Both the position numbers and the translations under genes were made by a program. Below the pieces are notes generated by a model. The model did not search any database, was not told the origin of the DNA, and worked only from the letters and a program-made list of their open reading frames with translations. From Bradyrhizobium guangzhouense (GTDB lineage Bacteria > Pseudomonadota > Alphaproteobacteria > Rhizobiales > Xanthobacteraceae), in NCBI RefSeq assembly GCF_004114955.1, contig NZ_CP030053.1:5828001-5892000 (forward strand): a stretch of DNA of 64,000 bases, written 5' to 3'. Positions 1 through 9,501 of the stretch are shown here, in pieces; the first letter of the stretch is position 1; the number at the start of each line of letters is the position of its first letter.

Positions 1-2522
1 TCATGATGGGATTTGCCGGCATCGACCTCGCCTGGGCCATCGGCGTCACGGTGAAGGGCAACGACATCGCCGCGGTCGATTTCGCGACCTCGTTCGCAGG
101 CCTGCGCATGCTGATCGACTTCGTCGCCTTCGCATTCGGCGGCGGCCTGTTCGTGGTGCCGTCCTTCGCCGCGGTGCAGGCCTGGTCGGTGGCGTCCGAG
201 CGTGCCCGCATCATCGCGGCCGGCAATGTGTTGCAGGCCGCTTTCATGGTGGTGGGCTCGCTGTTCGTCGCGCTGCTGCAGGCCGGCGGCCTACATGTCG
301 GCTGGATCTTCCTCGGCCTCGGCGTTGCCAGCTTCGGCGCGGTGTGGTTCGTGCTGACCAAATGGGGCAAGGAAGGCGTGCGCGATTTCGGCGCGCTCTT
401 GTTCCGGGCGCTGTTCCGCACCGAGGTGCGCGGGCTCGAGAACCTGCCGCCTCCGGGCACGCGCATGCTGATCGCGCCCAACCATGTCAGCCTGATCGAC
501 GGCCCGCTGCTGCACGCCGTCCTGCCCATTGACGCGAGCTTCGCGGTCGACACCGGCATCTCCAAGGCCTGGTGGGCCAAGCCGTTCCTGCGGGTGGTCA
601 AGCACTACACCATGGATCCGACCAAGCCGCTCGCCGCGCGCGACCTGATCAAGCTCGTCGCCGCCGGCGAACCGGTCGTGATCTTTCCGGAGGGACGCAT
701 CACCGTCTCCGGATCGCTGATGAAGGTCTATGACGGCACCGCGATGATCGCGGACAAGGCCGACGCCGTGGTCGTACCCGTTCGCATCGAGGGTGCACAG
801 CGCTCGCACCTCAGCTACCTCAACTCCAGCCAGATCAAGCGCTCGTGGTTCCCGCGGGTGACGGTGACGATCCTGCCGCCGGTCAAGCTGCCGGTCGCCT
901 CGGAGCTGAAAGGCAAGGCGCGCCGCAACGCCGCGGGCGCAGCGCTCCAGGACGTCATGATCGACGCGATGGTCAAGAACGCCATGCTCGATCACACGCT
1001 GTTCGAAGCGCTCGGTCACGCCTATCGCGATCGCGACACCGGCAAGGTCATCATCGAGGACGCGCTCGGCACCAAGCTGACTTATCGCAAGCTGATCCTC
1101 GGCGCGCAGGTCGTGAGCCGCAAGCTCGAGCCCGGCACAATGGCCGGCGAGAATGTCGGCGTGCTGCTGCCGAACTCCGCGGGCGTTGCCGTCGTCTTCA
1201 TGGCGCTGCAAGGCATCGGCCGCGTTCCGGCCATGCTCAACTTCTCGGCCGGCCCGGTCAACGTGACAGCCGCCATGAAGGCCGCGCAGGTCAGGACAGT
1301 GTTGACGTCAAAGGCGTTTATCGAGAAAGGCAAGCTCGACAAGCTGATGGCCGCGATCTCTGCAGAGGCGCGAATCGTCTATCTCGAGGACATCAGGGCC
1401 TCGATCGGAACGGTCGACAAGATCAAGGGTCTGCTCGCCGGCACCGCGCCGCGCGTCACCCGCCAGGCCAACGATCCCGCCGTGGTGCTGTTCACCTCGG
1501 GCTCGGAAGGCACGCCCAAGGGCGTGGTGCTGTCCCACCGCAACATCCTCGCCAACGCGGCGCAGGCGCTGGCGCGGGTCGATGCCAACGCCGATGACAA
1601 GGTGTTCAACGTGCTGCCGGTGTTCCACTCGTTCGGGCTGACGGGCGGGATGATGATGCCTGTTCTCGCGGGCATTCCGATCTATATGTATCCCTCGCCG
1701 CTGCACTATCGCATCGTGCCCGAGCTGATCTACCAGACCGGCGCCACCATCCTGTTCGGCACCGATACGTTCCTGTCAGGCTATGCGCGCTCGGCGCACG
1801 CCTACGACTTCCGCACCCTGCGCCTGGTGATTGCCGGCGCCGAGGCAGTGAAGGACCGCACGCGGCAGGTGTTCATGGAGCGCTACGGCATCCGCATCCT
1901 CGAAGGCTATGGCGTCACCGAGACCGCGCCGGTGCTGGCGATGAACACGCCGATGGCCAATCGCCCCGGCACCGTCGGCCGCCTCTCGCCGCTGATGGAA
2001 AGCCGCCTCGACCCGGTGCCCGGCATCGAGGAAGGCGGACGCCTGTCGGTGCGCGGTCCGAACGTGATGCTCGGTTACCTCAGGGCCGAAAACCCCGGTG
2101 TGCTCGAAGTGCTGCCCGAGGGCTGGCACGACACCGGCGACATCGTCGCGATCGACGCCGCCGGCTTCATCACCATCAAGGGACGCGCCAAGCGCTTTGC
2201 CAAAATCGCCGGCGAAATGGTCTCGCTGTCGGCGGTCGAGAGCATCGCGACGACGCTGTGGCCGCAGGCCGGCTCGGTGGCCGTGTCGATCCCCGACCAG
2301 CGCAAGGGCGAGCGCATTGTGCTGCTGACGACGGAAAAGAATGCCGAGCGCAGCGCCATGCAGGCCCAGGCCAAGGCGATCGGCGCCTCCGAGCTGACCG
2401 TGCCCGCGACGATCATGGTGGTCGACAAGGTGCCGCTGCTCGGCACCGGCAAGACCGACTATGTCACGGCGACAGCCATGGCCCGCGAGCAGGCGTCCGC
2501 GCCGGAGCGCGAGGTGGCGTAA
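1..2522 (+). CDS. Acyl-[ACP]--phospholipid O-acyltransferase / acyl-ACP synthetase, fused to MFS domain (5' end outside window)
   Basis: Multidomain inner-membrane enzyme of lysophospholipid repair. The reading frame is open to the window edge and the visible part begins inside the membrane domain, so the true start lies upstream. Visible order: the last transmembrane helices of an LplT-like MFS flippase (about residues 1-120 of what is seen), a PlsC-type acyltransferase with the NHVSLIDG motif near residue 160 and FPEGRIT further on, then an AMP-binding ligase with FTSGSEGTPKGVV near residue 500 and the late motif HDTGD. This matches the Aas-type fusions (LplT-PlsC-Aas in one chain) known from rhizobia, which imports lysophosphatidylethanolamine and re-acylates it. 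The next gene starts 5 bp after the stop, so the two are probably co-transcribed. Function is inferred from domain order; the acyl donor cannot be read from sequence. Confidence 0.85.
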   Translation, partial: MMGFAGIDLAWAIGVTVKGNDIAAVDFATSFAGLRMLIDFVAFAFGGGLFVVPSFAAVQAWSVASERARIIAAGNVLQAAFMVVGSLFVALLQAGGLHVGWIFLGLGVASFGAVWFVLTKWGKEGVRDFGALLFRALFRTEVRGLENLPPPGTRMLIAPNHVSLIDGPLLHAVLPIDASFAVDTGISKAWWAKPFLRVVKHYTMDPTKPLAARDLIKLVAAGEPVVIFPEGRITVSGSLMKVYDGTAMIADKADAVVVPVRIEGAQRSHLSYLNSSQIKRSWFPRVTVTILPPVKLPVASELKGKARRNAAGAALQDVMIDAMVKNAMLDHTLFEALGHAYRDRDTGKVIIEDALGTKLTYRKLILGAQVVSRKLEPGTMAGENVGVLLPNSAGVAVVFMALQGIGRVPAMLNFSAGPVNVTAAMKAAQVRTVLTSKAFIEKGKLDKLMAAISAEARIVYLEDIRASIGTVDKIKGLLAGTAPRVTRQANDPAVVLFTSGSEGTPKGVVLSHRNILANAAQALARVDANADDKVFNVLPVFHSFGLTGGMMMPVLAGIPIYMYPSPLHYRIVPELIYQTGATILFGTDTFLSGYARSAHAYDFRTLRLVIAGAEAVKDRTRQVFMERYGIRILEGYGVTETAPVLAMNTPMANRPGTVGRLSPLMESRLDPVPGIEEGGRLSVRGPNVMLGYLRAENPGVLEVLPEGWHDTGDIVAIDAAGFITIKGRAKRFAKIAGEMVSLSAVESIATTLWPQAGSVAVSIPDQRKGERIVLLTTEKNAERSAMQAQAKAIGASELTVPATIMVVDKVPLLGTGKTDYVTATAMAREQASAPEREVA

Positions 2523-2527
2523 GGACA

Positions 2528-3283
2528 ATGCGCAAGGCGCCTGAAAGCAGCGATGCGCGGTGTCCGGGAGTGGTTCTGCTCCATGGCATCGCGCGCGGCT
2601 CCTCGTCGCTGAGGAAGCTCGAGCAGGCGATCCGGGCAGCCGGGTTCGCGACGCTCAATATCGACTACGCCAGCCGTACAAAGCAGATTGGAGCGCTCGC
2701 GGACGATATCCACCCGGCGATCGCCCGCTTCGCCGAGCGTGACGCGCCGCTTCATTTCGTCGCGCATTCGATGGGCGGTCTCGTCGCGCGTGCCTATCTC
2801 GCGAAACATAGGCCGGACCGGCTTGGCGGCGTCGTGATGCTTGGCACACCGAATGGCGGGAGCGAGGTGGCCGATCTGCTGAGCGGATCACGGCTCTACC
2901 GCGCATTCTACGGCCCGGCCGGCCTCGAGCTCACCACAGCGCCACGGCCAGACTCCCTGCCCACCGTGGACTATTCCGTCGGCGTCATCGCGGGCAACCG
3001 CTTCATCGATCCCGTCGCCGGCATATTCGTTCTACCGAAGCCGAATGACGGACGGGTGTCCGTGCAAAGCGCGATGCTGGCCGGCATGGCCGACCATATC
3101 GTCGTGAACGCTTCCCATACCGGACTGCCGCGTGACGGCATTGCGATCGCGCAGACCATTACTTTCCTGCGCGAAGGCCACTTTTGGCCGTTTACTCATG
3201 AATCGAAGTGGCTCGGATCACGCGCCTTCGATGTCATGTCCGCTATGGTCCTGACAGCGACGAGAAAGCGGACATTGCCGTAG
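2528..3283 (+). CDS. Alpha/beta-hydrolase, lipase-like
   Basis: A 251-residue cytoplasmic hydrolase. LLHGIARG near residue 18 supplies the oxyanion-hole region and AHSMGG near residue 82 is the GxSxG nucleophile elbow (AxSxG here), followed by the lipase-class continuation LGTPNGGSEVAD. A late ASHTGLP gives a plausible catalytic His. No signal peptide is visible. I chose the ATG at 2528 rather than the longer open frame from 2258 because it lies 5 bp after the aas stop, is preceded by AAGGA, and the upstream extension only mirrors the aas frame. Pairing with a phospholipid acyltransferase suggests a role in lipid turnover, which is an inference. Similar proteins are usually annotated as alpha/beta fold hydrolase or triacylglycerol lipase. 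Confidence 0.8.
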   Translation: MRKAPESSDARCPGVVLLHGIARGSSSLRKLEQAIRAAGFATLNIDYASRTKQIGALADDIHPAIARFAERDAPLHFVAHSMGGLVARAYLAKHRPDRLGGVVMLGTPNGGSEVADLLSGSRLYRAFYGPAGLELTTAPRPDSLPTVDYSVGVIAGNRFIDPVAGIFVLPKPNDGRVSVQSAMLAGMADHIVVNASHTGLPRDGIAIAQTITFLREGHFWPFTHESKWLGSRAFDVMSAMVLTATRKRTLP

Positions 3284-3626
3284 GTCTGAGATAGGCCAGA
3301 AGCGGCGCCATGGTTTCGCACACAAGGCCGCCATCCCGCAGTGGCCGCGGAAGGCTGAATCACCATTCGGGTCCACGAGGAAGTCGAGGTGTTGTGACAC
3401 TATTCAGTTTCACTTTCACCAGAGCCCAAACGCCGGCGACCTGCAATTCATCCGAATTGCTCCAAACGAGAGAATTATCGAGCTGCGTTGCACTAAACTC
3501 AACGTAGTTGCCGGCATAGGCTCGCGGCAATCAACTGAGGCGGCCCAGAGTTGAGTGTTAAAGCAACGACGAAGATACGGCGACGACACCCCAACATCAC
3601 CGCGATCTCTCAAATTGGGCCATTCG
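3284..3626. other. Intergenic region without a convincing gene
   Basis: This segment separates two convergent genes. Base composition falls from GC-rich at the left to AT-richer at the right. Only short overlapping frames occur, with no ribosome site or recognisable product. It may be the scar of the insertion that brought in the AT-rich hydrolase gene to its right. I see no clear tRNA, terminator or long repeat. Confidence 0.5.
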
Positions 3627-5447
3627 TCACTGATAGCTGGGCAGGAATGTATGGTCACCGATTGGCTTCGAGTTGGGCATGTCGGCGCCAGCGATCCAGT
3701 CCGCGATTTGGGAGATGCACTCTTCATCGGTATAGTAGGCAGCGTGAACAAGCGATTGATCCTCTTCGACGGTGCGCAGCAGCGCGGTTAGATCGGCCGC
3801 AGTCACGGCAAGCTTCGAGAATGTCTCCGATACACTTCCTAGATGGCGCGCTACCCAAGCGCTACGTCTCTCCAATGCGCGTTCCTCGGCGCCTTTTGGC
3901 ATACTTTCGTATTTGACGAGCTTCTCGGCAATATTGCGAGGAAATTGCTCGACAGGGGGGATCGAAAACAGATAGCCGTCGAGTCCCATCGCAATCTTCA
4001 TTAGCATCGGCCAACCCTTAGCGCGGACCAAAAGCATTCCTATCTCTCTTGGAACGGCTCCCAAGGCTCCTGCGAACCGGAACAACCACCGTAGCGGCGA
4101 GAAAGAAACAGACACGACACTTTCACTTAAGGTCATCGCAAAGCTCAGTATTAGAAAACCTATGAATGGAAGCATGATGTTATAGTTGAGAAGGTTAAAT
4201 GAGCTTTTTGGGAGTTGACCATCCCCCCGCCAATAATAATCTCCGACAAGATAAATCAAGATAAAGACCGCAAGCAGCTGCGCTGACGCAGCGGCGAATT
4301 TAGCCGCGGGTCCAAGATCGCTATATGATCTGGCCCCAAAAATGCGAGCCACCGTGCCACTTTGCCAAAGATTGGCTCCGACGGACGAAGCTATATGCGC
4401 GAGGGGACGGCGGATCGTGAGCGGACTACTGGAATTTCGGAGATGAAATAAAATCTGCCACGCTTCATCCACTCGACTACTGATCGCAAACAATGCCGGC
4501 CGTTCTTGAGTAGAATCGTCTAGCATCGGCCACACTCCCGAAAGACCTTTGCGGCCAAGTTTTCGGCGGACGCGGTCTGCAATCAGCAATACAGGAACAA
4601 GGACGACAAGCAGGGCCATATTTCCCATTGCCCTATTGCCGATGTAGATTAGGTGGCCCAGCAGGAGCTGCTTAAGGAAATATGGCACGTCTTTCGGAGA
4701 CCACAAAATAATCTCGAACAACCATATCGCAGCATCATAAAGTAGAAAGAAAATACAACCGGCAATAATCCAAAACGAGCTCTCCAACACCCAATATTTT
4801 ATTTTTGATCGCTGCCATCTTCGCCACTGCAAGCGCCAAGCCCTATAAAAGAAAATTGCATAAACGACCAGTGCCCAAGCGACAATGATGATTGAATAGT
4901 ACTTTCCAAAGGTCTCATAAACTACAGCATATGCATTCGCTAAGTCGTACAGTTGATACACGAGTAAGGCGAACAGGATGACGAATATCGCATTCATGTT
5001 TCTTTGGCGCCATTCGAGTTTTTCAGCTATGGGCGACGTCGTATCTATGAAGGGTGTACCCAGGGTCACCACTTTGCTCCACGGCTGGCCTGGCTCTTCC
5101 GCGCTAAAGATTTGTGGAAGCGCGTCGGCTACGATATTTCCGCCGTGACTGTGTGCAACTATGTGACACCGCCAGCCGTCCGCCCGAATTCTGGCGACAT
5201 AATTCGTCAAAGCGGATGCCGCCTCGGAACGCGCGATCCAACTATTCTCGCCAGACCAATGGAATATCTGCTCCCCATTCTGGCAGTGTGCCCAACACCG
5301 AGCTAGCGATCCGCGCCTTTGCAGAGCGGCATCGAGTTTGGCGGCGAAACCAGTGCCCGGTTGATACCATTGATTTTTATGATCCTCGGCAGGTGCTGCC
5401 CAAGTACCGTGCACGATGATCACCGTTTCCTTTGACAGCTTCGGCAT
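3627..5447 (-). CDS. Membrane-anchored alpha/beta-hydrolase of unknown role
   Basis: About 606 residues. The N-terminus is a serine hydrolase fold: IIVHGTW near residue 12, then HIVAHSHGGN as a perfect GxSxG-type elbow (AHSHGG), and VVTLGTPF. After this come at least six strongly hydrophobic stretches (for example around FVILFALLVYQLY, IIIVAWALVVYAIFF, FWIIAGCIFFLLYD, MALLVVLVPVLLIAD), so the enzyme is tied to the membrane. The C-terminal 150 residues are soluble. The ATG at 5447 is preferred over 5453 or 5528 because AGGA sits 5 bases upstream of it. Codon use is clearly AT-richer than on both sides (many AAA, ATT, TTT), a sign of horizontal gain. No partner gene is adjacent. Related large lipase-like proteins with membrane helices occur on genomic islands, but the substrate is unknown. 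Confidence 0.7.
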   Translation of the reverse strand: MPKLSKETVIIVHGTWAAPAEDHKNQWYQPGTGFAAKLDAALQRRGSLARCWAHCQNGEQIFHWSGENSWIARSEAASALTNYVARIRADGWRCHIVAHSHGGNIVADALPQIFSAEEPGQPWSKVVTLGTPFIDTTSPIAEKLEWRQRNMNAIFVILFALLVYQLYDLANAYAVVYETFGKYYSIIIVAWALVVYAIFFYRAWRLQWRRWQRSKIKYWVLESSFWIIAGCIFFLLYDAAIWLFEIILWSPKDVPYFLKQLLLGHLIYIGNRAMGNMALLVVLVPVLLIADRVRRKLGRKGLSGVWPMLDDSTQERPALFAISSRVDEAWQILFHLRNSSSPLTIRRPLAHIASSVGANLWQSGTVARIFGARSYSDLGPAAKFAAASAQLLAVFILIYLVGDYYWRGDGQLPKSSFNLLNYNIMLPFIGFLILSFAMTLSESVVSVSFSPLRWLFRFAGALGAVPREIGMLLVRAKGWPMLMKIAMGLDGYLFSIPPVEQFPRNIAEKLVKYESMPKGAEERALERRSAWVARHLGSVSETFSKLAVTAADLTALLRTVEEDQSLVHAAYYTDEECISQIADWIAGADMPNSKPIGDHTFLPSYQ

Positions 5448-5648
5448 ACGCATCCTGCAGCGCGCAAATTTTTTTTGGATGGTAAGGACGGGAAGGCGTG
5501 GGCGTCGTTGATCTAGCGCAACCCTCAAGCGCTACTTCGGCTACAGGTCGCAACCGGCAAAGCTCAGAACGAGCGCAAGATTTCCGCTTTGCGTCCGAAG
5601 CCGGACATATGCGGGTTTATGGGTACGCGGCTTAGCCTGCCGTAACGG

Positions 5649-6749
5649 CTAAGCCGCCGTCCGCCGCTCCTGCGCATAGCGCACCAGTGCCGCGAAGCGA
5701 TAGATGCCGTGCACGAACTTGCCGTAGGGCATGGTGATGAACAGCGCGAACACCGCGCCGAGGTGCAGCGCCAGCAGCGGTCCCATGGCCGCAGTCTCAC
5801 GGAGGATGAGAAGCAGCATGCCGGTGAGCCCGGTGAGGAGCAGCATGGCGATGAAGCCGACATCCATGCCGTAGCTGCTCTCGTCGAGCAGGGCCGGATC
5901 GCGCCGCATCTTGGCCAAGAACAGGCCGATCGGGCCGACGATGAGGCCGATGCCGCCGAGCGTGCCGAGCACGACCGGCAGATCCCACCACGGATACGGC
6001 GCCTCACGGCCGAGCAGATAGTGATAGAGCGTGGCCACCGAGGTTGCGGCGAAGCAGAGAAGGAAGCCATAGAACGTCAGGTGATGGAAAAGCTTTCGCC
6101 GGTCTGTCGGCTTGTCGTCCTCGTCGTAGCAGCCGACGCCACCGCCATGGAGATAGCGCAACTCGCCGGCATCGCGGATCGCCTGGAAAATCGAGACCCC
6201 ATCAGCCCGACCGCCGATCGGCGTTCCGATGTCGCGCCAGAACGCGCGCACGCTCATGATGAGCGCGAGAATCGCGTAGAGAAACGCGGCGCTGAACAGC
6301 GCGGCCATCGCCTGATGCGGCATCAGCTTGTAGAACGCGCCGGGGCCGGTGTGCACGCCGAACAGCACGCCGCGGTCGCTGAGCGCCGCGAAGCCGAGGA
6401 TAAAAGCCGCCATGCTGAGCGCGGCAACGATGCTGATGACGAGACCATTGCGGGCGAACGCGCCGGACAGCACCTGCGGCCAGGCATAGGCCGCATAGGA
6501 TTCCGCACGCGCAACCGCGAGTGTCTTGGGAAGGTTGACGTTGAACTCGTGCGGCGGCGAGAACTGGCAGTCGACATAGCAGGCGCCGCAGGAATGGCAG
6601 AGGTTGGCGAGATAGTTGAGGTCGCCATCCGAGAAGGCGCGGCGCATCTCCATGGCCGGAAATACCGCGCACAGGCCCTCGCAATATCTGCAGGAATTGC
6701 AGACCGTCATCAGACGGTCGGCTTCGTCGAGGATTCTAGTTCCGTGCAT
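5649..6749 (-). CDS. tcuB: Tricarballylate utilisation protein B (CitB/TcuB family)
   Basis: A 366-residue membrane iron-sulfur protein that reoxidises the flavin of TcuA and passes electrons to the quinone pool. The N-terminus carries two cysteine clusters, CNSCRYCEGLC and CHSCGACYVDC, typical of the two 4Fe-4S centres. The rest consists of several transmembrane helices with His residues suited to haem or quinone binding. The start overlaps the 3' end of tcuA by 14 bp, which indicates translational coupling, and the pair diverges from a GntR regulator. Gene order and both cysteine motifs match the tcuA-tcuB pairs of proteobacteria. Whether the natural substrate is tricarballylate or a similar dicarboxylate or tricarboxylate cannot be told from sequence. 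Confidence 0.85.
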   Translation of the reverse strand: MHGTRILDEADRLMTVCNSCRYCEGLCAVFPAMEMRRAFSDGDLNYLANLCHSCGACYVDCQFSPPHEFNVNLPKTLAVARAESYAAYAWPQVLSGAFARNGLVISIVAALSMAAFILGFAALSDRGVLFGVHTGPGAFYKLMPHQAMAALFSAAFLYAILALIMSVRAFWRDIGTPIGGRADGVSIFQAIRDAGELRYLHGGGVGCYDEDDKPTDRRKLFHHLTFYGFLLCFAATSVATLYHYLLGREAPYPWWDLPVVLGTLGGIGLIVGPIGLFLAKMRRDPALLDESSYGMDVGFIAMLLLTGLTGMLLLILRETAAMGPLLALHLGAVFALFITMPYGKFVHGIYRFAALVRYAQERRTAA

Positions 6750-8127
6750 GTTTCGCCGCTTCCCGTCCTGCGATCCGCCCGAACACGCTGCCGATGGTCA
6801 TGCCCATGCCGGCGGCGTACCCCTTGCCGAGCACGTTGCCCGCCATGATCTCGCCGGCCGCGAACATGTTGGCGGACGGCTTTCCGTCGGCCATCAGCAT
6901 CCGCGCCTCCTTGGTCACGCGCGTGCCCAGATAGGTGAAGGTGATGCCGGGTCGCACCGGGTAGGCAAGATAAGGCGGCGTCTCGATCTTGCGCGCCCAG
7001 TGGGTCTTGGGCGGCGTGATGCCTTCGGTCACACAGTCGTCCAGGATTGTATGATCGAACGTGCCTGGCCGTACCGCGGCGTTGAACTCGGTAATGGTCT
7101 TTTCTAGCGCGGCCGGATCAAGCGCCAGCTTGCCGGCGAGCTCGGCAATTGTCTGCCCAGCGATCGGCGGAAACAGCGTCGGCATAAATGAGTTGACGAC
7201 GGTCGAGTCAAAGATGATGTAGGCGATCTGGTCGGGCTGCGCCGCGACCAGCCGGCCCCAGATCGCGTAGCGCTTCGGCCAGATGTCCTCGCCCTCGTCA
7301 TAGAAACGCTGGGCGTGCTTGTTGACCACGATGCCGAACACGACCGAGTCATGGCGCGTGATGATGCCGCCGTCGAATTTCGGCGCACGGGCATCGATCG
7401 CGACCGCATGGCACTGGGTGGGATCGCCGACCTCCTGCACGCCCTTGTCGAGCAGCATCTTCAGGATCGAGCCGCGATTATACGGCGTGCCGCGGATCAG
7501 GAAATTGTCGGCGGCCTCGCCCCAATATTGCTTCAGCCATTCGATGTTGGCCTCGAACCCGCCGGCGGCCGCGACCAGCGAGGTCGCACGAATCTCGGTC
7601 TCGCCGTTGATCGGCCGCTTGAGCCGGGCGGCGAGGAACATGCCGTCCTCGATCACGAGGTCAGTGACCTCGGCATCGTATACGACGTCGACGCCGAGCC
7701 TCTCTGCGGTCAGATACAGCGCGTTCAGCATGGCGCGGCCGCCGCCGAGGAAGAAGGAGTTGGTGCGGCCGAGGCTCAGCGTGCCGCCGAGCGAGGGCTG
7801 CCAGCGTACGCCCTGCTCCACGATCCAGTTCAGGATGTCCTTGGACTCCCGGATCATGTGGCGGGCGAGCACTTCGTCGGTCTGCCCGCTGGTGACGCGC
7901 AGCAAGTCCTCCCAGAACTCGTCCTCGGTGTAGGGGCCGGTCAGGATCTCGGTCGCCGCATCATGGGCGCAGCGCATGTTGCGGGTGTGGCGGGTGTTGC
8001 CGCCACGATAGAACTTTGGCGCGCCTTCCAGCACCAGCACCGAGGCGCCGCCGCGGCGCGCCGAGATCGCCGCGCACAGTGCCGCGTTGCCGCCGCCGAT
8101 CACCAGCACGTCGTATTTGCTGCCCAT
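6736..8127 (-). CDS. tcuA: FAD-dependent tricarballylate dehydrogenase
   Basis: About 463 residues. The N-terminal dinucleotide-binding motif VLVIGGGNAALCAA is followed by an acidic strand end (VLVLEGAPK), the FAD-binding Rossmann signature. The remainder resembles the fumarate reductase/succinate dehydrogenase flavoprotein fold, ending in the conserved GNVLGKGYAAGMGMTIGSVFGR segment in two parts. TcuA oxidises tricarballylate to cis-aconitate and hands electrons to TcuB. The ATG at 8127 (MGSKYDVL) is preferred because it begins directly before the Rossmann fold; ATGs at 8136 and 8160 would add up to 11 residues. Expression is probably controlled by the divergent GntR protein through the palindrome in the shared promoter region. 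Confidence 0.85.
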   Translation of the reverse strand: MGSKYDVLVIGGGNAALCAAISARRGGASVLVLEGAPKFYRGGNTRHTRNMRCAHDAATEILTGPYTEDEFWEDLLRVTSGQTDEVLARHMIRESKDILNWIVEQGVRWQPSLGGTLSLGRTNSFFLGGGRAMLNALYLTAERLGVDVVYDAEVTDLVIEDGMFLAARLKRPINGETEIRATSLVAAAGGFEANIEWLKQYWGEAADNFLIRGTPYNRGSILKMLLDKGVQEVGDPTQCHAVAIDARAPKFDGGIITRHDSVVFGIVVNKHAQRFYDEGEDIWPKRYAIWGRLVAAQPDQIAYIIFDSTVVNSFMPTLFPPIAGQTIAELAGKLALDPAALEKTITEFNAAVRPGTFDHTILDDCVTEGITPPKTHWARKIETPPYLAYPVRPGITFTYLGTRVTKEARMLMADGKPSANMFAAGEIMAGNVLGKGYAAGMGMTIGSVFGRIAGREAAKHARN

Positions 8128-8206
8128 TCGGTCCATCCGCTGCGACGAAGTTGGAGACATTCTGCCCGCAGGTTGCCGCGGTCAAGCCGATCCCCATTGC
8201 GTACTT

Positions 8207-8216
8207 TTGTATACAA
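8207..8216. promoter_or_regulatory. Palindromic operator TTGTATACAA, GntR type
   Basis: A perfect 10-bp palindrome in the divergent promoter region between tcuA (start 8127) and the gntR gene (start 8285). A second, imperfect half (GATATAC) follows directly. FCD-class GntR regulators commonly bind TTGTATACAA-like sites, so autoregulation and control of tcuAB are likely. Confidence 0.6.
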
Positions 8217-8284
8217 AGATATACAGACGCGATGCAAGCGGCATCTCTGCATGGGCAGGATGCATCTTGCAAACCCGAGGATTT

Positions 8285-8968
8285 ATGGCGAGGCGCCCAG
8301 GAAAGGCAGGCGGATCGATCGCACGCGGCGGTGGTGTCGCGCTGGGCGAGGCCGTGTTCCGTTCGCTGTGCGAGGCGCTCCAGGCCGGCAGCTACCGCGC
8401 CGGTGACCGGCTGCGCGAGGAAGAAGTCGCCCAGCGGCTGAAGGTCAGCCGGACGCCTGTGCGTGAAGCACTGGGCCGGCTCGCAGCGCGCGGCTTCGTC
8501 GCGCCATCAGGCGGGCGCGGACTGATCGTGCGTAATCTCGACATCTCGGAGGTGCTCGAGCTCTACGCCATGCGCGAGATCATGGAAGGCGCCGCCGCGC
8601 GCCTCGCCGCCGAGCACGCCTCTGCCCCCGAGGTGGATGCGCTCAGGGATATCGAGCAGGCGTTTGCCGAAGCCTCCGAGACGGACGCCGCCGAGATGGC
8701 AAGGCTCAACCGCGCCTTCCACGAAGCGATCTGCCGCGCGGCACGGAACCGCTATCTCGACAACGCCTCGCGCGAATTGCAGGACTGGATCGCCCTGCTC
8801 GGTCCGACCACCTTCACCGTGACGGGGCGTCCCTCGACCAGCCATGGCGAGCACCTGGCCATCATCGACGCCATCGCCGCGCGCAACGGCGACAAGGCCG
8901 AGCAGCTCGCGCGCGCGCACATCCGCGAAGCGCTGCGCTGCCGCCTCAAGCTGCTGCAGAAGCAGTAG
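8285..8968 (+). CDS. GntR-family regulator, FCD (FadR-like) subfamily
   Basis: A 227-residue DNA-binding regulator. The winged helix-turn-helix spans about residues 15-80 and contains the family signature LREEEVAQRLKVSRTPVREAL. The C-terminal FCD ligand domain has the metal/ligand-binding pattern: an Asp/Arg-containing MREIMEG helix, NRAFHEAIC, and a late SHGEHLAIIDAI. The ATG at 8285 follows AGGATTT and starts right before the HTH; longer versions of the frame run through the operator region and are rejected. It diverges from tcuAB, so it probably senses a tricarboxylate or its product and controls that operon. A GTATAC-core palindrome also sits upstream of the formate dehydrogenase genes, which could be a second target. 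Confidence 0.88.
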   Translation: MARRPGKAGGSIARGGGVALGEAVFRSLCEALQAGSYRAGDRLREEEVAQRLKVSRTPVREALGRLAARGFVAPSGGRGLIVRNLDISEVLELYAMREIMEGAAARLAAEHASAPEVDALRDIEQAFAEASETDAAEMARLNRAFHEAICRAARNRYLDNASRELQDWIALLGPTTFTVTGRPSTSHGEHLAIIDAIAARNGDKAEQLARAHIREALRCRLKLLQKQ

Positions 8969-8977
8969 GCAGAATAG

Positions 8978-9451
8978 TCACGCCAGCACGTCGGCCACGA
9001 CGGCTTTCACGACATCTCGCACATCCGTCGGCTTCATCCGCACCTGCAGGCCGCGCTGACCGCCATTGAGATAAACCAGCTCATGGGAGAGCGCGCTCTG
9101 CTCGAGCACGGTGGCGACCTGCTTGCGCTGGCCGAATGGGCTGATGCCGCCGACCTTGAAGCCCGTGACGCGCTCGGCCTCCGGCGGCTTCATCATCTGC
9201 GCCGATTTACCGCCCACGGCGGCGGCGAGCTTCTTCATCGAGACTTCCTGGTCGGACGGGACGATGACGCAGACCGGCTTGCCGTCCACCAGCGCCATCA
9301 GCGTCTTCAGCACGCGCGCCGGGTCTTCACCGAGCGCGGCGGCCGCCTGCAGGCCGATGCTCTCGGCGTCGGGATCGTAGTCGTAGGAATGGACGGTGAA
9401 GGCGACACCGGCGGCAGAGAGCGCGCGGGTGGCCGGGGTGACTTTGGACAT
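8978..9451 (-). CDS. ybaK: Cys-tRNA(Pro) deacylase, YbaK/EbsC family
   Basis: A 157-residue editing enzyme that hydrolyses mischarged Cys-tRNA(Pro). The family pattern is intact: MSKVTPATRAL at the start, FTVHSYDYD, ALGEDPARVLKTLM, the catalytic-site region KKLAAAVGGKSAQMM, and GGISPFGQRK. Length is the normal 155-160 residues. It converges with the GntR gene, with only 9 bp between the stop codons. Confidence 0.9.
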   Translation of the reverse strand: MSKVTPATRALSAAGVAFTVHSYDYDPDAESIGLQAAAALGEDPARVLKTLMALVDGKPVCVIVPSDQEVSMKKLAAAVGGKSAQMMKPPEAERVTGFKVGGISPFGQRKQVATVLEQSALSHELVYLNGGQRGLQVRMKPTDVRDVVKAVVADVLA

Positions 9452-9501
9452 GGGATGACATGTAGCATTGTGGGGCAGGCTCGCACCACACCCTCACCGT
9501 C

